The notes below the pieces were generated by a model that saw nothing but the letters and a program-made list of their open reading frames with translations, ran no database searches and was not told the DNA's origin. From Crocinitomicaceae bacterium (GTDB lineage: Bacteria; Bacteroidota; Bacteroidia; Flavobacteriales_D; Crocinitomicaceae), in contig JAIPCC010000008.1 in NCBI GenBank assembly GCA_021738405.1, forward strand, positions 1-46,905: a DNA stretch of 46,905 nucleotides, read 5' to 3'. Of the stretch, positions 1 to 9,082 are shown piece after piece. Numbering within the stretch: position 1 is the stretch's first letter; every line of letters starts with the position of its first letter. A program made the translations under genes and the position numbers.

Positions 1-1017
1 GGGATAATCTATCGAAAAACGCGCCCGCGATATATTCACAGCGCGGTCTTCGAGCGGTTGACGCAAGACCTCTAAAACATGCCTTTTGTATTCGGGGAGC
101 TCATCCAAAAACAAAACGCCGTTGTGGGCCAGCGAGATTTCACCGGGCTGCGGGTAGCTGCCCCCGCCGATGAGCCCGATGTCCGAGATGGTGTGGTGCG
201 GCTTGCGAAAGGGCCGCTGAGACACAATACCGGCGCTGCGCTTTTTGCCCGCAACACTATGAATTTTGGTGGTTTCGAGTGCTTCTTCGAGGGTCATTGG
301 GGGTAAAATGGTGGGCAGGCGCTTGGCCAACATGGATTTACCGGCGCCCGGTGGCCCTACAAGGATCAGGTTGTGCGATCCGGCTGCCGCAATTTCAAAA
401 GCCCTTTTGACGTGCATTTGTCCTTTCACTTCTGCAAAATCAATGAGTGAATGCGCCGCCAACTGACCAAATTCTTCCGGACCAATTGTTGGGGTTGGCA
501 AAATTGCTGATTTTCCGTTGAGCAGGGAAATGACTTCGAGAATGTTCTTGACGCCATAAATCTCTAGACCTTCTACAATAGCTGCTTCGGCTGCGTTTTC
601 CAGGGGTACAATTAATCCTTTAAAACCTTCGGCTTTTGCTTGCAGCGCAATAGCCAAAACGCCTTTGGTGCGCTGAATGCTGCCGTCCAAGGAGAGTTCT
701 CCTAATAAAATGAGTTCGCTCAGGCGGGTGGCCTTGACTTGGGTGGTCACTGCCAAAATACCGATGGCGATGGGGAGGTCAAAAACGGAACCTTCTTTAC
801 GGATGTCGGCCGGGGAGAGGTTGATCGTGACTTCTTTGCCGGGAAAATGGAGCTTGTTGTTGCGAAACGCTGCTTTGATGCGCTGATGGCTCTCTCGGAC
901 GGCGATATCGGGTAGGCCCACCAAATGAAAATTGATGCCGATATCGATATTGACCTCGACTTGAATGGTGGTGGCGCTGATGCCAAAAACAGCGCTGGAG
1001 TAGGTTTTGATGAACAT
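1..1017 (-). CDS. YifB/ComM-family Mg chelatase-like AAA+ ATPase (partial, 3' end outside window)
   Basis: The frame is open from an ATG at 1017 to the window edge, giving 339 codons without a stop. The N-terminal part ([24 protein letters not shown] is its start region, abbreviated here as residues 1-24) matches the S5-like domain of YifB proteins, and [16 protein letters not shown] follows near residue 105. A Walker A motif GPPGAGKS and a Walker B motif VLFLDELPE identify the chelatase-like AAA+ domain. Known homologues such as ComM act as a helicase in branch migration during natural transformation; in Bacteroidota the role is untested, so that function is inferred. The C-terminal third is missing because the window ends. 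It lies 91 bases downstream of the T9SS-tailed gene on the same strand. Confidence 0.9.
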   Translation of the reverse strand, partial: MFIKTYSSAVFGISATTIQVEVNIDIGINFHLVGLPDIAVRESHQRIKAAFRNNKLHFPGKEVTINLSPADIRKEGSVFDLPIAIGILAVTTQVKATRLSELILLGELSLDGSIQRTKGVLAIALQAKAEGFKGLIVPLENAAEAAIVEGLEIYGVKNILEVISLLNGKSAILPTPTIGPEEFGQLAAHSLIDFAEVKGQMHVKRAFEIAAAGSHNLILVGPPGAGKSMLAKRLPTILPPMTLEEALETTKIHSVAGKKRSAGIVSQRPFRKPHHTISDIGLIGGGSYPQPGEISLAHNGVLFLDELPEYKRHVLEVLRQPLEDRAVNISRARFSIDYP

Positions 1018-1108
1018 ATTGAATCAAATTTGACCCAAAGTTCATGATCCATTTGCGAAAAGGTTTCAGTATAAATACCGAACCCAACGCTCAAAAGTCA
1101 AAACTTGC

Positions 1109-1816
1109 TTACTCTATCAGTAATTTTTCGACTAAAATGCCATTCACTGTCAATAAATAGCAGCCTTTGGGCAAAAATCCGAGTTCTAAATCCAAGGATT
1201 TTTGGTTTGAAGTCATTTGAAAAACTGCTTTCCCCAGTAAATCAACACAGGAGATTTTTGAATTTTTAGGTAAGTGATCGATGTGAAATAAGCCAGTACT
1301 TGGATTAGGGAATACAGCGACCGTTCTGCCATTCAACTCAGAGACTTTACTCGTAACGCATACTCCTGGGTAAAATGAGCTCACGCCATAATATGAAAGC
1401 GCCTGACACGAATTCTGATACGTCACTGAATCGCAACCACAAACGGGATCAATAACACCAGGACAAAATACTTGGAGGTCAATTAAACTAGAATCGATGC
1501 AATTCAACATGACCACTGTATCTTGCAAACAGGCACTGTTGCATTGATAAGAAGAGCCAAAAAAAGAGCTCGTGTAATCAATGCCATTGCTGCCAATCCA
1601 GCCGCAGCCGGAGAGCACCACACACCCTGAGTCTGTCAAAGCCCAACCAAGATCCATGGCGCATAAGCCAAAGTCGACACCTAATGGGATGACATCGCAG
1701 GTATCATTCAAGTCTTTTTGATAAGCAGGCCAGTCTGGGGTTCCTTTAATTGGCCAATCCTGTGCTTGGGAAAGCAAGGGGAGTAAAAATAGCAGGACGA
1801 GGTATATGTTTTTCAT
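1109..1816 (-). CDS. Secreted Kazal-like cysteine-rich protein with T9SS C-terminal sorting domain
   Basis: This 235-residue protein starts with a signal peptide (MKNIYLVLLFLLPLLSQAQ). The middle is cysteine-rich and holds a Kazal-like segment, DPVCGCDSVTYQNSC followed by a last Cys about 15 residues on, the pattern of Kazal protease inhibitors found in many Bacteroidota exoproteins. The last ~70 residues (VAVFPNPSTGLFHI to LVEKLLIE) are a type A T9SS sorting domain, so the protein is probably exported and cleaved or anchored at the surface. I chose ATG 1816 over an upstream in-frame start at 1843 because the signal peptide begins there and because it forms an ATGA overlap with the aminotransferase stop. 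Inhibitor activity is inferred; no target can be named. Confidence 0.8.
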   Translation of the reverse strand: MKNIYLVLLFLLPLLSQAQDWPIKGTPDWPAYQKDLNDTCDVIPLGVDFGLCAMDLGWALTDSGCVVLSGCGWIGSNGIDYTSSFFGSSYQCNSACLQDTVVMLNCIDSSLIDLQVFCPGVIDPVCGCDSVTYQNSCQALSYYGVSSFYPGVCVTSKVSELNGRTVAVFPNPSTGLFHIDHLPKNSKISCVDLLGKAVFQMTSNQKSLDLELGFLPKGCYLLTVNGILVEKLLIE

Positions 1817-3018
1817 TTCAAAATCTTTTCTACAGACGCGCAAACTGCGGCAATAACGGTCTGAACTTGTGTATCTGTTAGGTCGTAATAAACAGGTAAC
1901 GAAATTTCTGCCGCATAATGGGAGAAGGCATTTGGATATGCTGCCATTTGATAACCCAAGTTTTTATAGGCGGTGAGTAAAGGCAAGGGCTGAAAATGCA
2001 CATTGACCGCTACATCGTGGTCAAAAATCGCTTGAATAATGGCATCTCGTTGGGCCTCTGTACAGTTGTGAATACGGAGCTGATAGAGGTGATACGAACT
2101 TGTTTTTTGCTTGTTTTGGTATGTTGGTGTTTGTGCCCACTTATGTGTTGAGAAGGCTTGATCGTATTGGGTAAATATCAGTTTGCGACGATCTAAATTT
2201 TCTTGATACCGTCTGAGTTCAACAAGTCCGATGGCCGCTTGGATATCTGTCATGTTGCATTTGTAGCCGGGTTCTAGGACGTCGTAGCGCCAAGCTCCTT
2301 TTTGGGTTTTGGCCAATGCATCTTTGGATTGACCATGCAAAATTTTCATATTGAAAGTCTTGTAAATCTCCTCGTGGTCAAATTGTTCGGGTAAATTGAA
2401 AGTGATGGCGCCGCCTTCAGCAGTGGTGAGGTTTTTAACGGCATGAAAAGAAAACACTGTAATGTCGGCAATACTGCCTACGCGGCAATTATTGTATAAA
2501 GCTCCAAAACTATGTGCAGCATCTGCCGCAATTAATATCCGACCAAGTTTTTCTTGCTCGGGAGATCCCGCTTCAAAAAGGTGTTTTTTGTCGGCTATAA
2601 TTTGATAAAGTGCGTCGTAGTCACATGGTAAACCACCGATATCTACAGGCATGATGACTTTCGTGCGCGGTGTGATCGCCTCAGCTACCTCAGCGAGCGA
2701 CAGATTGAAATCTGTTGGGTCGGAATCGACAAAAACGGGCGTGGCGCCAGTATGTAAAACAACATTGGCGCTTGCGCAATAAGTGTAGGCCGGAATAATG
2801 ACTTCATCTCCTGGCCCAACGCCCCACCAGCGCAACAATACTTCCATTCCAGTGGTCCAGGCACTGACGGCGATGGTGTTTTTTGAGCCGCAATAAGCCG
2901 TAATTTCTTTTTCAAATTGCTTGGTGCGTGGCCCAGTGGTGATCCAGCCACTTTGCAGTGCTGCCGTGACTTCGTCTATGACGGCTTGGTCTATGCGCGG
3001 AGGAGAAAAAGGAATCAT
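1813..3018 (-). CDS. DegT/DnrJ/EryC1/StrS-family PLP-dependent sugar aminotransferase
   Basis: 401 residues, the usual length for this family, which transfers an amino group to a nucleotide-linked keto-sugar. The N-terminus has the substrate-loop motif SGWITTGPRTKQFE. The PLP pocket shows DAAHSFGA (Asp166) and the Schiff-base lysine in FHAVKNLTTAEGG (Lys195). It overlaps the upstream glycosyltransferase by ATGA (3015-3018) and the downstream T9SS-tailed gene by ATGA (1813-1816), so translation is probably coupled across three genes. It likely makes an amino sugar for the polysaccharide. No dehydratase, epimerase or acyltransferase that would supply or modify its product is in the window, so the exact sugar is unknown. 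Confidence 0.9.
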   Translation of the reverse strand: MIPFSPPRIDQAVIDEVTAALQSGWITTGPRTKQFEKEITAYCGSKNTIAVSAWTTGMEVLLRWWGVGPGDEVIIPAYTYCASANVVLHTGATPVFVDSDPTDFNLSLAEVAEAITPRTKVIMPVDIGGLPCDYDALYQIIADKKHLFEAGSPEQEKLGRILIAADAAHSFGALYNNCRVGSIADITVFSFHAVKNLTTAEGGAITFNLPEQFDHEEIYKTFNMKILHGQSKDALAKTQKGAWRYDVLEPGYKCNMTDIQAAIGLVELRRYQENLDRRKLIFTQYDQAFSTHKWAQTPTYQNKQKTSSYHLYQLRIHNCTEAQRDAIIQAIFDHDVAVNVHFQPLPLLTAYKNLGYQMAAYPNAFSHYAAEISLPVYYDLTDTQVQTVIAAVCASVEKILK

Positions 3019-4238
3019 GAAAGCGAAGTTAAGCGTTTGTACAAAGATGCGGCAATTTGGTCTCTATTGAAGTGTTGACTGACGTAAGCGCGACCATTTT
3101 TACCTGCATGTTGAATTATTTTAGGCGCTTTGGCAATTTCTATAATGCAGGCACTTAAGGCCTGTGCATTTTCTGGTTCAAAATACCAACCGGCTTCTGC
3201 TTTTTCAATGAAATGACGTCTGGCCTCGCCATCTACCCCTAAAAGCAAGGGAACTTCCATGGCCAGCGCTTCAAAAACTTTGGATGGAATCGCACCTTGA
3301 AAGAGCGGTAGGTTTTTCAAAGGAACCAATGCGACGTCAATGGCTTGTAAAACAGCGGGCATTTCTGCTTTGGCCACGGGTTCTAGAAAATGAATATTTG
3401 TGAGCTGAAGTTCGGCTTTCAGTTCTTGTAACTTAGCTTTCTCAGGCCCAGAGCCTTGTAAAATAAAATGAATGTGCTCGAACGCAAGCAGTTGTTGGGC
3501 CGCGTGCAAAATGACTTCAAGCCCTTGTGCATGGCCAATGATACCGCCATAGAAAAATAAAAGGTCACTTGCTTTAAATCCATTTCGGGTTCTAAAGTCG
3601 CTTTCATTTAGGTTAGCGGGATTGTAATAATCGATATTCACCCCATTCGGCAGCCAATAGACCTTTGTTGAGGGGAAGCGTTGAGCGATATCTGCTGTAA
3701 TTCCCTCTGTTTGGCCCGTAACGAGCGCTGCACGTTGGTAGCACTTGGCCTCTAGGCGATAAGCCATTTTGAGCAGGTAGGGGTTATTGACAATACCTAA
3801 TTTTTCAGCGCTTTCTGGCCAGAGGTCGCTGACGTTAAAAATGAGCTTGGCGCTTAATTTTCTGGACAAAGCCATGGCACTATAACCCAAGAAAAGCGGC
3901 GGGCTTTCGACGAGTAAAAAATCAAATTTGTCGAGTTTTCTGCCGCGCCAATACGAGGTCCAGACAAAGCTGAAATAGTTGAGCAAGCGCGCCACGATAC
4001 TTTTGGACGCCGACACGTAAATAGCAGCGCGGTGCACAGCGATGCCGTCGATTTGTTCTTCGCGTTTTTTGCCCTTTTCGTAGCCCTCCTGAATTTTCAT
4101 TTTGGGGTAATTTGGCAAAGCGGTGAGCACTTCTACCTCCACACCATAAGCCTTGAGCCGTATAGCAAGTTCGTGTAGGCGGTTTTGTGGCGCGCCAATT
4201 TCTGGAGGATAGTATTGTGTCAGGATGAGCAGCCTCAT
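3015..4238 (-). CDS. Glycosyltransferase family 4 (WbuB/WcaI-like)
   Basis: 407 residues in a GT-B fold. The N-terminus MRLLILTQYYPPEIGAPQNR is typical of WbuB/WcaI-type GT4 enzymes, which add a sugar from a nucleotide donor to a lipid-linked oligosaccharide at the inner face of the cytoplasmic membrane. The donor-binding half carries FFYGGIIGHAQGLE and a PSKVFEALAMEVP segment that supplies the EX7E-type glutamates. It lacks obvious transmembrane segments apart from a hydrophobic patch near residues 110-130. Its start overlaps the stop of the O-antigen ligase-like gene by ATGA (4235-4238). The donor sugar cannot be deduced; a fucosamine-type transfer is only suggested by family resemblance. 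Confidence 0.88.
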   Translation of the reverse strand: MRLLILTQYYPPEIGAPQNRLHELAIRLKAYGVEVEVLTALPNYPKMKIQEGYEKGKKREEQIDGIAVHRAAIYVSASKSIVARLLNYFSFVWTSYWRGRKLDKFDFLLVESPPLFLGYSAMALSRKLSAKLIFNVSDLWPESAEKLGIVNNPYLLKMAYRLEAKCYQRAALVTGQTEGITADIAQRFPSTKVYWLPNGVNIDYYNPANLNESDFRTRNGFKASDLLFFYGGIIGHAQGLEVILHAAQQLLAFEHIHFILQGSGPEKAKLQELKAELQLTNIHFLEPVAKAEMPAVLQAIDVALVPLKNLPLFQGAIPSKVFEALAMEVPLLLGVDGEARRHFIEKAEAGWYFEPENAQALSACIIEIAKAPKIIQHAGKNGRAYVSQHFNRDQIAASLYKRLTSLS

Positions 4239-5452
4239 TTTGTAGCGTTTTTAGGCCAATAACTAAGTGCAGTGAACCAGCATAAGAAAAATACGATGCC
4301 AGACTCGCGTTGTAAGATGCTTTCAAATAGGCAAAAAACAATAAACACGAGCGAAAGTAGTAGCCCGCTGAGTTGTCTTTTGTTGTAAAAGGCTTTGTTG
4401 ATGAAGGTCAGCAGTCCTACAAAAAGCAATAAGCCAATGTAACCGATTTCATTCCAGATCTGTAAAAATTGATTGTGCGGATTGAATTCTTTTTTCGCCT
4501 GTTGCGGGTAGCCCCAAGCGATGAGTTTTTTGGAAAGTGCAGGCTCTAAACCGCCTAAACCAAGCCCAAACGGATGTGTCGAGCCAATTTCAACACTTGC
4601 TGTCCAAAGGATCAGTCGCACCTCATTGCCTTGTAAGGGTTCTTTTCTCCCCTCGACAAACGCCTTTGGATTTTCAATATAACTTCGGGTAAAGTTTTTT
4701 GCATTTTGAGCATCTGCACGGATATCCTTACTCAAAAGCGCGAGCACGATACAAGTCATTAAAAAGAGCGCGCCTATGACGATACTTTTGGTGGTGCCAA
4801 GGTATTGCAGCAAACGGTAAATTGTAAAAATCATCAAAACCATACCGAGCGCCATGATGCCGGCTAAGGTGCCAAGATGCAAGTGCATACTTGCAAAAAT
4901 CAAAATCAGCAGCCAAGAAATCCAGCGGGCTTTGACGCGAAACCACGCCACCTTACCGAGTAGCAAACCAATGATTGAAAAAATCAAAAAGGCTGAAAAA
5001 TACGACGGATGATGCAGCTGCGAAAAATAAGTGGTACTGAAGCAACGCACGCTATAGCCAAGCGTGAGCTGACACATGATGGCATCGTAGTAGGCAATGA
5101 CAATCAAAACCAAGCAGGCTATTGTATGCGCCAACCACATTTGGGCTATTGGCAGTGGATCTTTCCATTTGAAGGAAAAGAGCAGGGGTAAGGCAAGTAG
5201 CGCTAGTTTTCTTTCGAGCGCACTCCAGTCTGGCGTTCCCGACCAAAACAAGGAGCTGCTGTACAAGACAAAAAGCAGCAGCCAAGGGACATGAACAAAT
5301 TGTATTTGGAATTGATTCTCTTTTTTCAAGTGACCTACAAATGCAATACCCAACAGTAAAATCAATAAGGGACCCGATAAACCTTTCGATAGCAACCACG
5401 TGCCGCAAAATGCGATCAGGACGAAGTTGAAAAAGCGTTGGGTATTTGCCAT
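4235..5452 (-). CDS. O-antigen ligase/polymerase family (Wzy_C) membrane protein
   Basis: 405 residues, strongly hydrophobic with about ten to twelve predicted membrane segments. The conserved periplasmic-loop feature of the WaaL/Wzy_C family is visible: a GLGLGGLEP turn followed by FNPHNQFLQIWNEIGYIGLL, in which the His is the hallmark residue. Such proteins either transfer undecaprenyl-linked O-antigen to lipid A-core or polymerise repeat units; sequence alone does not separate the two. A second polymerase-like gene lies at 6546-7715 in the same operon, so this one is the better candidate for the ligase. It is one base short of touching the upstream glycosyltransferase (5453). Confidence 0.82.
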   Translation of the reverse strand: MANTQRFFNFVLIAFCGTWLLSKGLSGPLLILLLGIAFVGHLKKENQFQIQFVHVPWLLLFVLYSSSLFWSGTPDWSALERKLALLALPLLFSFKWKDPLPIAQMWLAHTIACLVLIVIAYYDAIMCQLTLGYSVRCFSTTYFSQLHHPSYFSAFLIFSIIGLLLGKVAWFRVKARWISWLLILIFASMHLHLGTLAGIMALGMVLMIFTIYRLLQYLGTTKSIVIGALFLMTCIVLALLSKDIRADAQNAKNFTRSYIENPKAFVEGRKEPLQGNEVRLILWTASVEIGSTHPFGLGLGGLEPALSKKLIAWGYPQQAKKEFNPHNQFLQIWNEIGYIGLLLFVGLLTFINKAFYNKRQLSGLLLSLVFIVFCLFESILQRESGIVFFLCWFTALSYWPKNATK

Positions 5453-6553
5453 TTATAAAGAAATATAAAATTCTCGGAGTTTTTGGGCTTCCATTTCCCA
5501 ATTGTATTTGGCTTCAAAGAGCTTGCGGGCCAACTGCCCCATTTTTAAAGTTGCTTCACTTTGAGCAGAAAAGTCCTGCAGTGCATGAGCAATTTCGGCT
5601 TCGTTTTGCGGATCAACAAATACGCCGCACGTGTTGTCTTCAAGTAGGTTGCGGTACAGCGGAAAGTCGCTAGCTAACACCGCACAGCCCGCTGCCAAGT
5701 ATTCAAACATCTTGATCGGATACGCTTCTTTGTAGCTCGGCGTCGGATGGAGCGTCACGATGCCAACAGAGCACTGCTGCAAAATTTCTTGGATTGTTTC
5801 ACGCCCCACTTGCCCATAAAAACGCACTTTTTGCCAAGCTTTTGTGCTTTCTAATTCGGCTTGTAAGAGCGGGTCGTCAAAAGTACCCGCTAAGTGTAAG
5901 ACCGCATCGAGGTCTTTCATGGCCATAACCACCTCGCGAATTCCCCTCGACTCATAAAGCCCACCGATATAACAAAAATGCTGGCTATTTTTTTGGTTCC
6001 AATTTGGATTTGGGAATTCAGCTTGCAGTGGAAAATTGCGCACCAGGGCCACCTTTTGATTCATTTTTGAAAAACGCGCACAGATGCCTGGTGTAACCGA
6101 AATGATGCCATCGAGTTGTCGCACACGACTTTTTTCATACCGTGCATACACCAAAGAAATCAGTTTTCTAAAAACCCAAGGAATCCAGAATTTATCCATG
6201 ATTTGTTTAGGGACGTCTTCGTGAGAGTCAAAAATGACTTTGGCTCCTGCTCGTTGTAGTTGTGGGGCTATCCTGAGCAGTTCGGGGTCGTGGAGTTGGT
6301 AGATATCTGCCTGGATGGCTAAACCTACTTTGAGGACTTCATTGACGGTATGCTTCATGCGTTTGCTGCGAATTTGTGTTTCTGCAGTGAAGCTATGAAT
6401 GTGCACGCCGTCTTGCTGACGTGTTGTGGTATTGGGTACTACTAAATGCAGCTCAAAATCTTGGGCCATGGTTTTGGCCATCTTGTGAAAGATGCGGATA
6501 TCGCCATCGAGGTGAACGCTAGTCAGGTGACAAATACGCAATTGTTTAGGCAT
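5453..6553 (-). CDS. Glycosyltransferase family 4
   Basis: 366 residues with GT-B organisation. The N-terminus RICHLTSVHLDGDIRIFHKM is typical of a GT4 subgroup common in Bacteroidota capsule and O-antigen clusters. A mid-protein DSHEDVPKQIM motif follows the acceptor domain, and the donor domain contains YIGGLYESRGI and the EX7E-like stretch YPIKMFEYLAAGCAVLASD. It should act at the cytoplasmic face of the membrane on an undecaprenyl-linked intermediate. The start overlaps the end of the polymerase gene by eight bases (6546-6553), consistent with one transcript. Donor and linkage are not predictable from the sequence. Confidence 0.88.
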   Translation of the reverse strand: MPKQLRICHLTSVHLDGDIRIFHKMAKTMAQDFELHLVVPNTTTRQQDGVHIHSFTAETQIRSKRMKHTVNEVLKVGLAIQADIYQLHDPELLRIAPQLQRAGAKVIFDSHEDVPKQIMDKFWIPWVFRKLISLVYARYEKSRVRQLDGIISVTPGICARFSKMNQKVALVRNFPLQAEFPNPNWNQKNSQHFCYIGGLYESRGIREVVMAMKDLDAVLHLAGTFDDPLLQAELESTKAWQKVRFYGQVGRETIQEILQQCSVGIVTLHPTPSYKEAYPIKMFEYLAAGCAVLASDFPLYRNLLEDNTCGVFVDPQNEAEIAHALQDFSAQSEATLKMGQLARKLFEAKYNWEMEAQKLREFYISL

Positions 6554-7715
6554 GAGCGCTCTCCTTAGTTGGGCTAGATAATAAAAGCAGTAAGATCAGG
6601 CCCCAACCACCGCTAAATAGCAAGGTGAGTAAGGATCCAGAACTGAGCAAAAGTAGCGGGAAAATCTGCAAGCTAAACGCCAGCACTGCATTGGTTTTCC
6701 TGTGTACAATGTTCAAAAACTGAAAGAAAAAGGCGAGCAGTGCAGCAGCAAAAGGCAGACCCCACCAGCCAAAATTGGCGTAAGTGCGCATAAAATGAGC
6801 GGTATTGACGCTCCCTTGAACGCCTTGTTTGGCGTAGTCAGGGTAGAAAAGTGCATAGAGTTCGAGGTTGTAGTCTGCTGTTTTTTGCCCCGTGAGTTTG
6901 GCGTAAGGGCCAAAATCTTTGCCATACAGATAGGGTTTGTCTTTGGGTACATGCGCAAACCACATGCTCATGGTTTTGCCTGGCACAATAAATATACGTT
7001 TGAATATGCCTTCCGATACGACATTTGCGCTGCCTTTTTTTGCTAAGGTTGGTTTGAGGTCGTGCTGACCGCCGTGCAATTGCGGATTGTTCGCAAATAC
7101 GGCAACAACAAACAAAACGCCCATCACAAGCGTACTTAAAATACCGGCCCACCATTTTCTGTTTAAGAAAAAGTAAACAAGTACGGGGAACCCAACCCAA
7201 AAGATCAAACTTTTTTGCAGCAGGGCAAGTCCATAAAAACTGCCTACGCCAATGCTCAAGAAAAATCCGAGGTAATTTTTGCGAAAGAGAAAGAACAAAG
7301 CGCTGGCAGGTAGCAAGGCGCGAATAGACCACGTACTGGCATAATGCAGCCATTTAGGTAGGTCAGCAGAACTGAGTTTGCGAATCGAATTGGCATCCGA
7401 AAGTTTAGCCGCTTGCCAGGCTTCGAGAAACGGAATTTTCCCTAACCATAAGAGGTGAAGCACAATGATCAGCAGCGCAAAAATGAAAATATACTTTTCT
7501 AAATGCTTGATATTTCTCTCAGGGAAGGCAAACGGAAAGTTCAGTTTGGAAAAGACGCCATACAGCGCCAGCAAGGGCAGAAAAAAGAGAAAGAAGAGGG
7601 GCGTCGCGTAAGTGAGTCCAGAACTATAGATGAGCCCCACTTGCAATAAAGCAAACACAAACAAATAAGTCGTCAAATAGGGATGGGCTTTCACTAAAGC
7701 GCTCAATTGTTTCAT
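6546..7715 (-). CDS. Putative O-antigen/oligosaccharide repeat-unit polymerase (Wzy-like)
   Basis: 389 residues with around ten hydrophobic segments and a large polar loop between roughly residues 215 and 305, the topology of Wzy-type polymerases that join repeat units on the periplasmic side. Sequence conservation in this family is low, so the call rests on topology and on its place directly after the flippase gene. The open frame extends upstream to 7877, but those 54 residues overlap the flippase gene and look like shadow sequence; ATG 7715 begins a normal N-terminus (MKQLSALVKAHP) and makes an ATGA overlap with the flippase stop at 7712. No specific motif confirms the activity. Confidence 0.7.
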   Translation of the reverse strand: MKQLSALVKAHPYLTTYLFVFALLQVGLIYSSGLTYATPLFFLFFLPLLALYGVFSKLNFPFAFPERNIKHLEKYIFIFALLIIVLHLLWLGKIPFLEAWQAAKLSDANSIRKLSSADLPKWLHYASTWSIRALLPASALFFLFRKNYLGFFLSIGVGSFYGLALLQKSLIFWVGFPVLVYFFLNRKWWAGILSTLVMGVLFVVAVFANNPQLHGGQHDLKPTLAKKGSANVVSEGIFKRIFIVPGKTMSMWFAHVPKDKPYLYGKDFGPYAKLTGQKTADYNLELYALFYPDYAKQGVQGSVNTAHFMRTYANFGWWGLPFAAALLAFFFQFLNIVHRKTNAVLAFSLQIFPLLLLSSGSLLTLLFSGGWGLILLLLLSSPTKESAHA

Positions 7716-8986
7716 GCGCGCAGTTTTTCGTAGTGTTTGACGCGGTTGTAGATCAGTCCGTAATAACAGCTGTACGCAATGAGGTCGACAAGGCAGTAAC
7801 GCCATACAAACTCTTGAATATCCTGCCCCGGATTCAAGTAGAGCCAAAGCATAGACGCAAAGTAAAGAATTTGCCAAAGGGCACTAAAGCGCACTTCTTG
7901 GAGTGCAACCAAAGTTGAGCTCAAGGGCGAAACCACAAATTTGAGGGTCTGACCAAAAATCAGCACGCCGGTGAGTTGGCCTGCGAGGCTCCATTCAGTT
8001 CCGAAAACAAAGGCAAAGAGCGGTGAGGCAAAAAATAACAAAAAGACCGCGAGTGGCAAACTCAAGAGCAGCAGGGTCAGGCTCACTTTTTTGAAGTCGG
8101 GGATAATTGCTTCTTGTTTGCGAATGCGCTCGGCTTGGTGCTGCAAATAAACTTGAGAAAGCGAAATAGAAATAAGGGCCATGGGCAAGGAAAGCACCAT
8201 TCGGCTGAGGTCAAATTGTCCTGTTTGTGCTTTGCCAAAAGCGGCATTCACGATGAATACAGGAAGGGTAAGGCTGATGGTATTGAGCAAAGACGGAAAG
8301 GCATGGTAAATCGGAAAGCGCCAATACTTTTTGAGGGTCGGGATGGTATTTTGAAGCCGAAAAGCAAAATTGAGCCCGATTTTTTTGGCCTGCCAAAATC
8401 CACCAAAAAAATTGATGACATCGCCTACCAAGTTGCCGAAAAGCAAACCAGTACTGTTGCCAAAATAGCCACTTGCGCTCTGTGCAGCGGCTTCGGTTGT
8501 TCTGCGGTACACTTTGTTTTTTGCGGCATCTTTAAATGCTTTTTTTCGGATCAGGTATAAATTAAAGCATTGAAAACTGCTCACCAAAAAAACACTTACT
8601 GGCAATAAATACAGGTACCAAGATTCTTGGTCGTTCAAGGAAAACCGTCTGATAATCCAGGCTTCATTTAAAAACAAAACAATCCAAATAAGCAATGCCA
8701 TCAAAGCAGTAATCAAGACGCCACCCGCTACTAAATGATCAGCTTCTCGGTCCTCTTCTGGCAAAACTATTGCGCTCTCGTACTTCAGATTGGCAATAGC
8801 CACGAGCATACCAACAGCAGTGACATAAAGTGCGGCCGTTCCAAATTCTTCGGCGCTAAACATTCTGCGGAGCACAGGCTGAAATAGTATGGGAATGAGT
8901 TGAGCAAGCACCGTACCCACAATCAGTGTAGCCGAATTGCGAAGTAGTCCAGAGTTGGTAAAATATTGTCGGATGCGTTGGTACAT
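7712..8986 (-). CDS. Polysaccharide flippase (Wzx-like, MATE/MOP superfamily)
   Basis: 424 residues with twelve to fourteen predicted membrane helices. The N-terminus (NSATLIVGTVLAQLIPILFQ then PVLRRMFSAEEFG) is the typical first helix and loop of Wzx/RfbX flippases, which move undecaprenyl-linked repeat units across the inner membrane. It is the first gene of the polysaccharide operon and has its own promoter-like element at 9003-9010, divergent from the hydroxybutyryl-CoA dehydrogenase gene. The downstream polymerase starts within its last four bases. Basic residues are frequent in the predicted cytoplasmic loops, as expected. Confidence 0.9.
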   Translation of the reverse strand: MYQRIRQYFTNSGLLRNSATLIVGTVLAQLIPILFQPVLRRMFSAEEFGTAALYVTAVGMLVAIANLKYESAIVLPEEDREADHLVAGGVLITALMALLIWIVLFLNEAWIIRRFSLNDQESWYLYLLPVSVFLVSSFQCFNLYLIRKKAFKDAAKNKVYRRTTEAAAQSASGYFGNSTGLLFGNLVGDVINFFGGFWQAKKIGLNFAFRLQNTIPTLKKYWRFPIYHAFPSLLNTISLTLPVFIVNAAFGKAQTGQFDLSRMVLSLPMALISISLSQVYLQHQAERIRKQEAIIPDFKKVSLTLLLLSLPLAVFLLFFASPLFAFVFGTEWSLAGQLTGVLIFGQTLKFVVSPLSSTLVALQEVRFSALWQILYFASMLWLYLNPGQDIQEFVWRYCLVDLIAYSCYYGLIYNRVKHYEKLRA

Positions 8987-9002
8987 AAGTGAGCTAACTC
9001 TA

Positions 9003-9010
9003 CAAAGATA
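9003..9010 (-). promoter_or_regulatory. Bacteroidota-type -7 element of the polysaccharide operon
   Basis: The minus strand reads TATCTTTG, an exact match to TAnnTTTG, 16 bases upstream of the flippase ATG. No TTG/TTTG -33 box at the usual 19-21 base spacing was found, so strength is uncertain. Confidence 0.55.
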
Positions 9011-9057
9011 ATCAAATCAAAATGTATTCATTTTTAGCGCAAATAACATAGGAGCAG

Positions 9058-9065
9058 TATATTTG
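9058..9065 (+). promoter_or_regulatory. Bacteroidota-type -7 element of the hbd gene
   Basis: TATATTTG matches TAnnTTTG exactly and lies 17 bases before ATG 9083. It decides the start: a GTG at 9065 that would add six residues falls inside this element, so it would not be transcribed. No clear -33 box was seen. Confidence 0.6.
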
Positions 9066-9082
9066 TGCAAACTTTCAACAAA

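Noticed and set aside
1024-1033. Palindrome TCAAATTTGA upstream of the yifB-like gene
   Set aside because: A 10-base AT-rich palindrome is expected by chance, and nothing else supports an operator.
7716-7877. N-terminal extension of the polymerase gene
   Set aside because: It overlaps the flippase gene, is not membrane-like, and an ATGA junction at 7712-7715 gives a better start.
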